DNA from: Boletus sp. NGJ
Lineage: Eukaryota > Basidiomycota > Agaricomycetes > Boletales > Boletaceae
Reading direction: 5' to 3'
NCBI GenBank assembly: GCA_019096195.1
Contig: JAGTXK010000064.1
Coordinates: 124,001-188,000, forward strand
DNA: 64,000 bases
Under the pieces are notes generated by a model. The model did no database searches. It worked only from the letters and a program-made list of their open reading frames with translations, and was not told where the DNA came from. Below, piece by piece: positions 44,748 through 56,271 of the stretch (its first letter is position 1; every line of letters starts with the position of its first letter). Position numbers and translations under genes: made by a program.

Positions 44748-45403
44748 ATGTCCTTCATTCAAGCAAACGATATCTACTCTCTCACCAACGTCCAGGGAGG
44801 AACTTGCATTGACCTCTCTGCCGGTGACGATGTTTCCAGTACGTTCACCCTCTCTCACCATTCAGAACCCACGTCCCTTCACTCACCGGACATGGTTTCG
44901 ACAGTCACTGGCTACGAGTACCACAACGGAGACAATCAAGCGGTACGCATTACTTTTCTTCTTCTCGCAGTTGGATGAAACCACGACGACGACGTGTAGT
45001 GGATCTTTGAGAGCGCTGGCGGCGACAAGACGTTTTTCCTCAAGTCCAAGGGGATCAACAAGTATCTCTCGGCTGCTGGCGAACCGAGCGACGAGCAAAA
45101 GGTGATTGCTAGCGAGTCGCAATATGCGTGGCGCGTCGAGGACCAGTCGGGCGTGGAGGGTGGGGTGAGGTGCGTTGGCTTGGATGTAGATCTCGACGTT
45201 GCTCTGTTTCGTTGATGTTTTCCCCCTCTCTTTTGGGGCATTTCGCAATGCGGTCGGTGATGGGTAGACTCTCCCCGGCGAGCAACAACAACTTTTGCGT
45301 TGACCTTTCTGACAATGGGAATTCGACACCTGGAAACCCTATTCAATTGTGGGGTCGCTGGGCAGGCCAAAACCAGGTGTGGAAGGTGCAAAAGATTCAG
45401 TAG
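44748..45403 (+). CDS. Ricin-B-type beta-trefoil lectin (agglutinin-like)
   Basis: Four exons join to about 140 aa. Exon 1 gives MSFIQANDIYSLTNVQGG and TCIDLSAGDDVSS. After an intron comes TVTGYEYHNGDNQA. After another, WIFESAGGDKTFFLKSKGIN, with KYLSAAGEPSDEQKVIASES, up to GGVR. The last exon gives LSPASNNNFCVDLSDNGNST and IQLWGRWAGQNQVWKVQKIQ. The three QxW-type repeats (NQAW, SQYAW, NQVW) define a beta-trefoil. It resembles the secreted-without-signal agglutinin of Rhizoctonia solani, which binds Gal/GalNAc glycans and has been linked to storage and defence against grazers; that role is from family knowledge. No signal peptide is seen. The gene looks whole. Confidence 0.85.
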
Positions 45404-46515
45404 AGTCTCGGTGGACCGCTTTTCTTGCTGTACGAATAGGGGCATTGGGTAGCATATTCGTGAAATGTGGGTTTCTACTAGTGTTTGTCAAAGTCCCTGA
45501 CCCGGTAATGGATGACGGGAAGCATAGGTGTTCATAACCGTCTTGTCTTCGTCATTGTGACACCACGTCGACGCGAGCATCCACTGGGGTGATGGCACGA
45601 GAGTCGCTCGAGTGTAAAACCAGCGTACCTGCACAGAGAAGATCATCCATGGCCAATATGAAAACGTCTTTGACCGCCCTGGCGATTGACAGTCATCACC
45701 GAGTGTCAAAAAAAAACATCACACGGTTGCATTCACTGACTCCATGTATTTGTCGACGACGATCATGTTTAGTCACCACTCGATCGACGTTCCACTCATC
45801 GGGACCGGCGTTTTCCCGTGCGGATCATGTAAGCCTGCGATGAGTCGATGATTAATGATCGTGATCGATGACTCCCTGATGGGCCTCAATGATTGGTAAA
45901 TAATTTAAAATAAATAAACGACAAACTCGTTGGACTGTCGTCATGGATGTTCCACTCATCCATCGCATCACGCGCTGCCAGTGACCAAAAATAAACACAC
46001 GCCTCGATCCGATCATATATACCCCATCACAAGTAATTTGATTGATCATCTATCAAATATAGCGGGCCGCTCGACGAGGACGCTTGAGGAGGTTGAACAT
46101 TGTTTAGCCCAGGCCGGTCGGAGAGGACATCATTACAGCAACATTTCGCGACGTCCTCGTCCTCGCCTCGGTCGGTCTCGCCCGCTGATTGAGAACCCAC
46201 GCACATACCGGCTCGGTCCCGTCCTTGTGTGCGCTGCTGGCAAACTCAAAAAGTACGATGCACCGCTTTTGAGGTGAAAAAAAGCCGATAGACCCGTCCC
46301 GAGGTTCCCACTGTCATTCGACTGCGCCACGCGGAAAAAGAGACAAAGACATCGGTTCATTAAATGGCTACATACCCCTGCTACATGTATCAGCTACTTA
46401 TTACAATTACGCTGTATATATAAATAAATGTGCAAGACAAAGACGAGAATTAGGGCTCAGTTGGAAAATGGAAGCACAAATATATCAAGACCAAGAAAGA
46501 GTCCCCCTCATCGAT
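45404..46515. other. Intergenic, 1.1 kb
   Basis: I see only short frames and AT-rich flank, with no supported gene. A roughly palindromic atgatcg/cgatcat pattern near 45765-45870 is too loose to call. Confidence 0.4.
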
Positions 46516-48634
46516 TTAGATGACATTAATCTTCTCGAGATGGCCCCTCAGGATACCCTCGCGCACGCCTGAAAGAACAGATTGAGTCGCTTTCGTGTCC
46601 TGCGCGACCGATACCATCAATACAGGCTGCAAGGAGTTGACGCGGCAAACGTACAATGGCAGACGTTTCATGACAAAAAAAGGCGCGTTGCTTGGGCGAC
46701 AGACGTCCCTGTCAGGAGGGATCACGTCGACACAACTCCAACAGCAATGAAATGACGACATACGTGGTATGCGCGGAACTTTTCGCGAAAGTCTGTGACA
46801 GGCGTTACTACCAATGTACCCAAGGGACGTGGTTGACCTACATTTGACAACATGTTCAGGCTCGTTGGAATTTGAGCCGTAGGAAGGCACGTATGTCTGC
46901 ACGCGGACGCCAGACTTGAGCGTGGACTCGAGGATGTCCATTTTATTCAAAAAGAGAATGATGTTGGCGTGTGCAAGCAGGGGGCTCGCGCAGACCTTCT
47001 TCCATAAGCCAACCGAGTCTTCCTGTAGGACGGTATGAGCGCATGCCAAACGAGGGAATGAGCACGGACCAGGCGGTTGATCCTCTTGTCCTCGTCGAGG
47101 ACTTGGTTAAACACGAGTGGGGCAAGGAATATGATCGCTTGGACTAGAGAACGCAATCAGACGAGTGTCAAACGGAGGGGATGGACCAACCATCATCGAA
47201 ATAGGGCACCCATCGATGTCTTGAGCCACGGCTACCGCCGACGTCGTAGATGTACCATTCCGAACCTGGGAAGCCAAGTGAGCCAAGACCAAGGACGGTA
47301 GACAGCACCTACTTTCCTCCACCGCGAATCTGTGCTCTTCTACGCCAACGGTCTTGAGTCTAGCTCGCACAATATCGTCTGCGAGAGGTGTGAGAGGGTG
47401 GGTGAGAAAGGGTGTTGTGAGACGAACCTATGCCCGGCGTCCAACCGGGTTTACCGATTCTGATGATGTCGTTTAAAAAGAAACCGGCGCTGTGCTCCAT
47501 GTGCACGCCCTTGCGCTTGAGGAGGGCCTGAACGGCGGGGTCTGTCCAAAGGGCATGGATGTCGGGTGCGAGGGCTTCGAGAAGCGGCGTTGGATCAGAG
47601 GGATGGCGGCGGGTGCTGCGAGTAGCCTGTTTGTGGGGAGCAGACGGGGAGATGGCACGGTCATCCGTGGGAGAGTCTTCGTAGGTAGCAGCGGCATTGC
47701 GGGGTGTGCCTGTGACGCGCGCCAATATGCTCTTCCAGGCTCCACCGGCGCGGACACAGATCTCGCCGTCGCCATAGAGAAAGCCGTTGGCGGATTGGTC
47801 ACCAGCACCTGAAGCCCACTTTGTCCAACCGGTGGACGAGGCGAGGGGTGGAGATGCGCCGCCGAACTCGGGAAGGAGCTGACGAGCGAGGTTTGTCTCT
47901 ACGCTGAGGAGGGGAAGGAGACGGAGACGGAGGGCAGAGTGTGCTTGAGTGAGGGGAGGGTCGGTGGAGTCGAGAGAAGACTGTCTAGGGATGCTGAACG
48001 AGGCATGGGAAGAGGATGGTCGGAAGGCAGGGCCGGAGCTGGAGTGGTCGCTATGGTGCGTGGGTAGGGTGGGAGAAGGGAGGTCACGGAAGTTGGAGCG
48101 GGAGGGAGGGGAGCGAAGAGACTGAGAGTCGAGCTCGTCGTCGATGATGGCAAGGAGCTTTTTGACGGAGCTGTGGGGGAGTGAGGGAGAACAGAGGTGT
48201 GAGTAAAAGGGACGCACCCGATGAGATTGAGCTGTATGATGACCTTCCAGACTGGAGCCTCGCGATGGAAATAGGTGGGGACAAAAGGCGAGCTGAAAGT
48301 CTTTTGCTGTAGGGTGAGAAGAAGGGCAAGAGGACAAGCAAGAGAACGCACTTCTGAGCATGGTGGACTTGCCCGACTCTGCCTGACCTGTGTATGGATG
48401 AGGGCGGGCGAGAAGTGAGAAAAGACTCTGGGACGGACCGAGAAGGAGAACTTTGATGGCCTTTTTGCGCTTCTCGAGCTGTTTCTTTGACTTTTCGATG
48501 CCATCGTCGATTTCTTTCGATATTCTGAGAGCTTCGTGCTGTCGTGCGATGCGTTCTTGCTTGTCTCGTTCGGATTCGTTCTGGGGAGGTTTGAAGATCG
48601 CTGACCAGGCGTCGTCCTTTTCGTAGCCGATCAT
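46516..48634 (-). CDS. Divergent G-protein alpha subunit with long insert
   Basis: The N-terminus has the usual helix (ISKEIDDGIEKSKKQLEKRK) and KVLLLG leading, across an intron, to the P-loop QAESGKSTMLR. The helical domain holds a long Ser/Pro-rich insert of about 200 residues (SLRSPPSRSNFRDLPSP and following) before FFLNDIIRIGKPGWTP. Switch I is IVRARLKTVGVEEHRF, keeping the arginine and the Mg-binding threonine. Switch II is WYIYDVGGSRGSRHRW, where canonical subunits read DVGGQRSERKKW, so the catalytic glutamine position is serine. G4 is FLNKMD, and the end reads FFCHETSAIDTKATQSVLSG to HLEKINVI. About 610-620 aa, well over the standard 350. N-terminal Gly2 for myristoylation is absent (M-I-G). 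It seems intact, with seven or more introns. Confidence 0.88.
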
Positions 48635-50015
48635 GGCAGTGACGACAGGAATTCAACGTCTTTCCACTAGCACGTAATAAAGGAATTCACTCATCCCAAT
48701 TTGGACATCCCGATCCAAGATCCGACCCTCCGACCCGATTTCAAATTAAACAATAGATCTCCCGTCCCTGCCCCGGTCTCGCCCAATTGCATTCTTTCCC
48801 ATGCGGACTCTAACACGGCTTGCCAGCAAGTAGGAACGAATCACAACCGTACCTACAGCTGGCTACCATCAATAAAATATACGCGAGTCGGTAACCGAGT
48901 CCTCGTTTGGCTAGCGGTTCACATTGCTGATGCAATCCATTTTCTTATCATCTTTCGAACCGCGGACCTAGCCCTATGCCATCGGCGCGGTTCATGATCT
49001 CCGGGGATTTATCATAATCTCCCATTCAACGGCCCTTCGCACGCAGATGCGTTGGCAACAAGAAGAACAAACCGACCAGTAAGCTGACCTTCCTAGCATT
49101 TGTAATGGCTCAAAGTTTAAGATGCGGTGCCTATGACTCAGCACGTGGCGCATATTCACACTCCGATTTATCAAAATTCACACGCCGGTCGCTTCGCACA
49201 CCAATCCCTCGGGTCGTCATTTCCAAAAACTGCGGTGTACATGTAGCGTTCTCGCCTGACTACGAGGACCGCTACGAAAAAAGGGATAAAGGTACCTCTG
49301 ACTACACTCTCGCACCCACCTTTGTCGATCCCACGAATCTGTTCGTCTACCCCCAGCTCGGACGACCTACGGATTGGGTCGCTGTTCGTAGTGGACTCTA
49401 GAGCTGGGTGTCCTTTCTGTTCGCTGATCGGACTTGTGCTGCTCCTCGGGGATTTCATAACGGCTCAGGACTCGCTCCATACCCAACGGCTAATTGTCGC
49501 TGTCAAAGTCGGTGATTCTCCGGACGTGATGCCTAAAGCGTCACTGCAGCATAGCAGCCAAGTTGACGCGTCATTGATTCCGTCTCATTTCTCCCAGGCA
49601 AACAGGCCCAAAGAAATGCTGCGATGCAGATTGGACGAGTCTGATGGTCGGCAGAATCTGAAACCTTTTGCATGTCGGTCATAGCAAAACGGTATCGGAC
49701 GAAGCTACCGTAGGTTTCGACTGGCAGTTTCAACAACCCCTTCTCAGTCTCGGGCCCACGTTCTCTACTGGGAAAGAGCCCGCTCGTGTGACAAGTACTG
49801 GCAGTTCCAACTCGTGTAGATCCTGTCCCGAAGGTGCCTACTCAAAAATTTACGGTCTTCAAATTCAAATTCAAAACCTGGCCTGTGTTTCTGGCGGACA
49901 CGGCCGGCCCGTCGGTCCGCCCACAGACGAAACCCACGCTCAAGCGCTCATATGATGAAACTCGTTTGGTCAGAAAGCATCCACCTCCTGGTTGTTCCGC
50001 AACACGTTCACCAAC
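48635..50015. other. Intergenic, 1.4 kb, divergent promoters
   Basis: This long space between the G-alpha start (-) and the transporter start (+) has no supported gene. Frames at 49105-49401 and 49834-50015 have no family features; the latter leads straight into the transporter and could be a 5' exon or leader. Confidence 0.4.
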
Positions 50016-52100
50016 ATGTCCATCTTCAACTTTAAGAATATCCGAGTATATTGTGAGTGACACGGAGATTGACTGGCTTTTCCGCTATCAAGTACCCTTA
50101 TCCGTGTCGACAGGGCTGGCGTTTGTTGCTTACTGGGGTATCGTACTCTTTGGTTATGATGCGTGCGTGTCGGAATCAAGTCGGAGAGTACCTATCTCAC
50201 TCACTCTCCCGCTAGAGGTGTCGCGGGAGGCGTCGTATCTCAACCCTACTTTGATATGCAATTTGGCGCAGTCACAAAAACACAGATCGCGACAGTCTCG
50301 TCCAACGTCGTCTCAGTTCTCCAGGCTGGTGCATTCTTTGGCGCTCTCGGAAGTGCGCCAATCTCAGGTAGACGTTTCGACGTTTCATCCGTCCATCTGG
50401 TGTGTTGATATGGACGCCTTTCACAGCCTTCTTTGGACGTAGATGGACTCTTGTTGGGTTTACGATCGTGTTTTCCGTCGGTGCTGTGAGTTTTTGCTTG
50501 GCCGCGCATGGTGAATGTGCACATTGACGACAAGTAGATCCTTACGACGGTGGCCGGCGGTAGTCGTGGTATCGGCTACATCTACGGTGGACGCGTCGTA
50601 TCGGGTGTGGGCATCGGCGGGATATCCGCCGTCGCACCTGCGTACGTATCCGAATGTTCCCCCAAAGACGTTCGTGGGCGGATCACCGGCATGTTTCAAA
50701 TCATGGTGGCGATCGGCGTCATGATCTCATACTTTATCAATCGTACGTGAGCTCATGCATCTCCACTGTCCTTCATCGTCGTCCCTCTATGTAGTCGGCG
50801 TGAGCCTGCACATGCCCAACAGTCCCAACGTGTGGCGAGTTCCTTTCGGTTTCCAACTCGTTCTTGCTGGGTTGATGTTTCTCGGGTTGTTCACCGTCAA
50901 GGTCGATTTCCCCTTTGGTTTGATCTGGCGATAACTCATGCATCCTCAGGAATCACCCCGTTGGTTAGCGTCCAAGGACCGTATCGAGGAGGCAATAGCG
51001 AATCTTGCATACCTCCGCAGAGAGCCATACGATTCACCCTCTGTCAGGCACGAAATGGCAGAGATCGAGGCTGCAATTACAGAAGAACGCCAAGTACGCG
51101 AGGGACTCGGAATCAGGGAAGCCTTTCTCGGAAAGGGCAACTTGATCCGATTCGTGATCGCGTTCTTCATCTTTGTTCTCCAACAATGGAGTGGGCAGAA
51201 TTCTGTCGGATACTATGCACCCCAAATATTTTCATCGGTGAGCAGTATACCTATACACAAGCCCCCTAGTGCGCTCAACCTGACATGGGTGCAAAGATTG
51301 GGTATTCTGGAACGACGAATTCTCTCCTTGCCTCGGGGATCTACGGGATCGTCAAAGTGGTCGCGACCACCCTCTTCGTGTTCCTCATGGTCGACAGTCT
51401 CGGTCGTAAACCCTCCCTGTTCATCTCCGCAATGGGGATGGGCACCACGTTCTTCATCATCGGCGCAATTCTCAAGACACACCCCGTCACGACGCCACCA
51501 CCCGGCCAAGCTGCACCTCCCCCGCCACCCGCTTCGAAAGCCATGGCCGCGATGCTGTACATCTACGTCTGTTTCTATTCCATGGGGTGGGGACCTCTCC
51601 CGTGGGTGTACGTGTCCGATATCTTCCCGACGCGAACACGGCACTATGGTCTCGCTGTCGGTTCCGGATCACAATGGCTATGGAGTACGTGTCCAGCCGC
51701 TAATCCATTTTCCATGCCGCTCTCAACTATCCCTGACCCCAACATACATAGACTTTGTCGTGTCAAAGGAAACGCCTACGATCGAAGCCAACCTCGGGTA
51801 TAAACTGTTCATGATGTTCGCCACGATCAATATTGGCGGCATGGCCGTCTTTTCTCTGTGAGGGTTTTTTTTTTTTTTTAGGGGGGGGGGACCAATGTAT
51901 TAGGGCGTGCGATGGACTGACGTAGGTGGTCGTTTATTAGGATGATACCCGAGACCAAGGGATTGAGCTTGGAAGAGATGGACGTCATGTTTGGCGCCGT
52001 CAGCTCGGAGGCACGCGAGGCTCTGATTCGACGGGAGGAACGTGCGCTTAATGGTGCAAACGACGGTGGGTCGGAGCGATCGGGGGATTCCAAAGTGTAA
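50016..52100 (+). CDS. MFS sugar/quinate transporter
   Basis: This 12-helix plasma-membrane proton symporter of the sugar porter family starts MSIFNFKNIRVY. The first helix exon is LAFVAYWGIVLFGYDAG, followed by VVSQPYFDMQFG. Family signatures are present: FFGRRWTLVGFT (GRR loop), AYVSECSPKDVRGRITG, the KESPRWLASK motif, RFVIAFFIFVLQQWSGQNSV for helix 7, DSLGRKPSLF, and IPETKGLSLEEMDVMFG at the end. Exons are separated by about eight introns; the last intron (about 51860-51940) has a run of T then G. The protein of about 530-545 aa looks complete. Wording is closest to quinate/hexose permeases, but substrate cannot be decided from sequence. Confidence 0.9.
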
Positions 52101-52259
52101 CGTTGTCGTGTCTGTCCGGTACTTGTGACTCTTTCGCGTATTCGTTGTAACTTTATAAATCTGATTCAAACATGGCCGACCTACGTGGTACGAGTGAAAT
52201 GCTCTTGATACGTGCTCACAGAGGAAGTGGATATGAAAAAAAGCAACAGAGACTAAACG
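52101..52259. other. Intergenic between transporter and duplicated block
   Basis: 3' flank only; the duplicated block begins right after it. Confidence 0.4.
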
Positions 52260-52512
52260 AGAGAACAGGCGTGTTGATATATGACACACTCGGAGTCGAT
52301 TCGATTCGTTCGTCTGTGGTAGGATGCAATTTGTGATACATTAAAGGTACAGTATAGGTAGCAGGTTGATGCGAGAAAGAGAACAGTAGTACTTGATCCT
52401 GTGCGAATAGATGATCGTAAACTACTTTGAGAGTCCAGTACAACCTAGTGCTACCATGACGATAAAGTACACAAGTTTGAGTAAGCACGTAACGCACCAT
52501 AAAGCTGATCCA

Positions 52513-55500
52513 CTAGGCACCAATATGTATATAGAGGATCCGTTGATCAAAGGGTATGTCGCTTGACCAGATACTTCTCATCGTCTTGTGCAACGCCAGC
52601 GCTGCTTGCGTATGATCCAGACGACCAGACTCGTCAATCATATTGTCATAAAACTTGGACGTGATCTCGTTGGTGTGCGCATCGTCCACAGCCCACATCG
52701 TCCCAATGACCGAACGGAACCCGGCAAACTGCATCGCGGCAGCAAGATGGATGACCTCGTCCGGACTCTCCTCGTCTCCAACGGTCGTATGGCAAGCAGA
52801 CAAGTACGCGAACTTGGCGTCCGGTAAGTCGTATCGCATGATGTTTTCGATCGTCAACAGTCTGTCCAACGCAAACCCGGACTCGAATGGATTCTTCTCA
52901 TTGGGGATTCCATGACAGGCAAGGTGAACGAATTCGTTCTTGCTCAATTCTTCACCAACTTTGGCGATGGTTGCTTCCTGGTCTTGAACACAAGTAAGCA
53001 TTGCGATAGATCCGATACGTTGGGATACAGTGGATAGCTCTGTATTCACCGAATCGAGTTTGTTCTGTCCTGGAGCCTGTGCCCGGCCGATAATCAAAAA
53101 ACGATGTCGTTCTATGGATGGATCCGATGGCCTCTCCTGTCGAGCACGAATGAGGGCTGTCAATGTCGGTGTATAGGAGGAAATATAGAGATCTGAGAGC
53201 ATCCGTTGGCCCTTCCTAAAGGAGCCGGCGGCATGCAATGGAAGAAGAGAGAACTCGGCGGTCGGACACCACCAGATGCGCGATCGGTGAGGACAGAATT
53301 CCTGAAGAATGTTCACGATTGGAAAAACAATAACATCCCAGAGTTCTCGTAGAAACGCCATAATACCCCTCTTCACATCACTGAATTTGGAAAGGTGGAT
53401 CAGAGAACGAAGTTGCAAGGACAGTTCAGAGACGTAGGCTTTCGTGATGGGGAGAGGAACGTGGATGGGATCTTGGTGGGATAGAAGTAACAGTGCATCA
53501 CAGCTGTATTGGCTTGCATTCACGATGATGACTGGTCCAGCGGCCGCTGCCAACTGGAGATCTGAGAAGCGTGGGGGCTGGAGGAAATGGGAGAGGCCAG
53601 GCAACCTGCGAATGTCATCCACGACATTCTGCAATTGGACGTTGAAACGCCACGCCCGATCGTGCTGAGAGTCAGCGTCGTGAGGGGCATCGGACACACC
53701 GCGAAGACAGGATGCAATATGGGTGAACTTCTCTGCCAATTCCTTACCTGTGTCACCTGATGCTATCACATCGTCAAGCTTGAGAGGAGAGCGAAGGCGG
53801 ACTAGCTGACTCCAGAAGACACCGCGCCCTTGTTCAAGGAGTTCGATTGCATCGGTGGGACTGTCATAGCGAAGACAAGCGGAAAATGCATCAATTGCCA
53901 AAGATGTTATGAGCTCTTTGAGTAGTGCAAGATTCTGAGGCAGAGATGGGAGGGTGGCGAGATGGCGACCACTGAGGCGCAAAAATGTTTGGTAGGCCAA
54001 AACTGTGGTATTGTGTTTGCGCTCTTCGGCTTTCTGGATCCATTCTTTCGCAAATTGGAAATCAGCGAGAAACACTGTGTGAGAGACCTCGGAGAGTTGG
54101 CAATATACATTGAATGTTTCCTGGAGGTCACTGATGTCGTGCACGGGTGAGTGTTCGAATCGAGCATGGAGGTAGGAAGCAAGGTTACCCAAGGACGAAG
54201 CTCGATCAGGATGCCCTTGCGGACGAAGTTCCAATGCACTACCTTCGAGGGCAATTGCCTCCTCAAGGTCAGGCAGCCTTCCAAGCTGCTTGAAACGGGT
54301 ACCAAATAAACTCGCGAGGTTGCCCAAGGACAAAGCTCGATTAGGATGCCCTTGCGGACGAAGTTCCAATGCACTGCGTTCGAGGGCAATTTCCTCCTCG
54401 AGGTCAGACAACCTTCCAAGCTGGTTGAAACGGCTCGACAGGGAAGTCGCGAGGTTGCCCAGTGAAATGGCTCGATCAGGATGCCCTTGTGGACGAAGTT
54501 CCAATGCACTGCGTTGGAGGGCAATTGCCTCCTCAAGGTCAGGCAGCCTTCCAAGCTGCTTGAAACGGGCACCAAATAAACTCGCGAGGTTGCCCAGTGA
54601 AATGGCTCGATCAGGATGCCCTTGCGGACGAAGTTCCAGTGCACTGCGTTGGAGGGCAATTGCCTCCTCGAGGTCAGGCAGCCTTCCGAAGCTGGTCGAA
54701 ACGGCTCGACAGGGAATTCGCGAGGTTGCCCAGTGAAATGGCTCGATCAGGATGCCCTTGTGGACGAAGTTCCAGTGCACTGCGTTGGAGGGCAATTGCC
54801 TCCTCGAGGTCAGGCAGCCTTCCAAGCTGGTTGAAACGGCTCGACAGGGAATTCGCGAGGTTGCCCAGTGAATGGGCTCGACCAGGATGTCCTTGTGGAC
54901 GAAGTTCCAGTGCACTGCGTTCGAGGGCAATTGCCTCCTCGAGGTCAGGCAGCCTTCCAAGCTGGTTGAAACGGCTCGACAGGGAATTCGCGAGGTTGCC
55001 CAGTGAAATGGCTCGATCAGGATGCCCTTGTGGACGAAGTTCCAGTGCACTGCGTTGGAGGGCAATTGCCTCCTCGAGGTCAGGCAGCCTTCCGAGCTGG
55101 CTGAAACGGCTATAGAGGGAAGTCGCGAGGTTGCCCAGTGAAAAGGCTCGATCAGGATGCCCTTGTGGACGAAGTTCCAGTGCACTGCATTCGAGGGCAA
55201 TTGCCTCCTCAAGGTCAGGCAGCCTTCCAAGCTGGTTGAAACGTCTCCACAGGGAACTCGCAATATTGCCCAGTGAAAAGGCTCGATCAGGATGCCCTTG
55301 TGGACAAAGTTCCAATGCAGTACGCCCGAGGGCAATCGCCTCGTCGATGTCATCTATCTCACCTCTTTGGTCAAACTGGTCGCAGAGCAAACAAGCAAGT
55401 ACATGTAGCGAATCGGCTCGATTGGGATGCCCTTCGAGGTGGAGTTGTAATTCATTGCGGCAGAGTGTGATTTGCTCGTCGAGTCCAGACATTGGTGCAG
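52513..55500 (-). CDS. TPR-CHAT domain protein, copy 2
   Basis: It has the same architecture as the 13.7-17.1 kb copy but with about 9-10 TPR-like repeats. The CHAT domain is whole: histidine block EFVHLACHGIPNEKNP and cysteine block FAYLSACHTTVGDE, the presumed catalytic dyad, then QFAGFRSVIGTMWAVDDAHT. I start it near the shared MSGLDEQITLC at about 55491; a 5' exon is likely because an acceptor-like sequence precedes VQESIHAIY. The reading frame steps by one base near 54690, where repeat spacing is 136 instead of 135 bp, so either the gene is disrupted in the array or the base is an error. The last part, from 54.68 kb to the stop at 52513, is one open frame of about 720 residues and may be translated alone. 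The biological target is unknown. Confidence 0.75.
54170..55440 (-). repeat. Tandem 135-bp coding repeats (about 10 units)
   Basis: The gctcgatcaggatgccc marker recurs at 54200, 54335, 54470, 54605, 54741, 54876, 55011, 55146, 55281 and 55416. Spacing is 135 bp throughout except for one step of 136. Confidence 0.85.
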
Positions 55501-55899
55501 AGTAAATGGCGTGGATCGACTCTTGTACCCTGTTGAAATGGTAAATCACTCCAACTAGCCAGTCTTTTGAATCACAGGCGCACCTCTGGAATGGTTTTAT
55601 TCTTTGTAGACAGTGGTCGTCAAGGGCGAGAGAGAATTCGAGCACTGCCAGCGCATGGGAACAGCACGAAGCAACTGACGCCCTTGACTTTTGATATTCC
55701 CATCTCGTCCTGAATTAGATATGTTGGGAAAGATATCGAACAGATTGAGAGTGTATGCATTCCCTTCTCTAGCATAGCCTGATGCATTGATGTCTGGCCA
55801 CGACGAGTGCACGGACGTTGGTCTTGCAGAGTAGCTATAAAGTCCAGCTAGCGCTGCCTGGACTGTTAGCGCCAACACCCGTCCTACCCATGCGCTTAG

Positions 55900-56225
55900 C
55901 TCCGCAGTGTTGCAAGGTTGTCGGTTCATAGTAGTGGCAACTTCAATTTGGTTACTATCGCGGAAGACTCATTCCATCTTAGGTATATTTTCTGCACGGT
56001 ACTTGTCAGATCTAGCAGCGGCGCGGGGATCATTCTTTGGATATTTCCAAGTCGAGATGGACGATTTGGTCGTTGCAGGCGACAGCTTACGGTGCATGGT
56101 GCCGTTGATGTGGATAGACCCTGACATTACCCTTGTTTTCCCATTTCTTCGCCCCCTTAGAGCCGCCGCCATCGCAGGGAAAAGTTCCAAGTCCAAGAAG
56201 ATCATTGTTCACCATGGAATGAAGA
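55900..56225 (+). pseudogene. Bromodomain-gene 5' scrap, second copy
   Basis: tatattttctgcacggtacttgtca (about 55983) and gaccctgacattacccttgttttcccat to ccaagtccaag (about 56115-56200) match 17345-17505, the start of the bromodomain pseudogene beside TPR-CHAT copy 1. No bromodomain remains here; the sequence runs into the TatD gene's 3' end. Confidence 0.65.
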
Positions 56226-56271
56226 CCGTGCGTACGTCGTGGAAAATGGTATGTATGGCATCTATCAGGGA

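Larger units (their letters stand above)
52260..56220. repeat. Segmental duplication, copy 2 (TPR-CHAT plus bromodomain scrap)
   Basis: It matches 13435-17620 in order and orientation. The 3' flank (gtacagtataggtagcagg, tgagagtccagtacaacc) and the CHAT part are nearly identical. The upstream part, with the bromodomain scrap, is more diverged. Confidence 0.8.

Noticed and set aside
49834-50442. 202-codon plus-strand frame overlapping the transporter 5' end
   Set aside because: It reads through the first two transporter introns; the transmembrane exons use other frames with good splice sites.
54290-55115. Plus-strand frames rich in SSSALRSRAIASSRSGSL
   Set aside because: They are antisense readings of the same repeat array with no start, splice or domain support.
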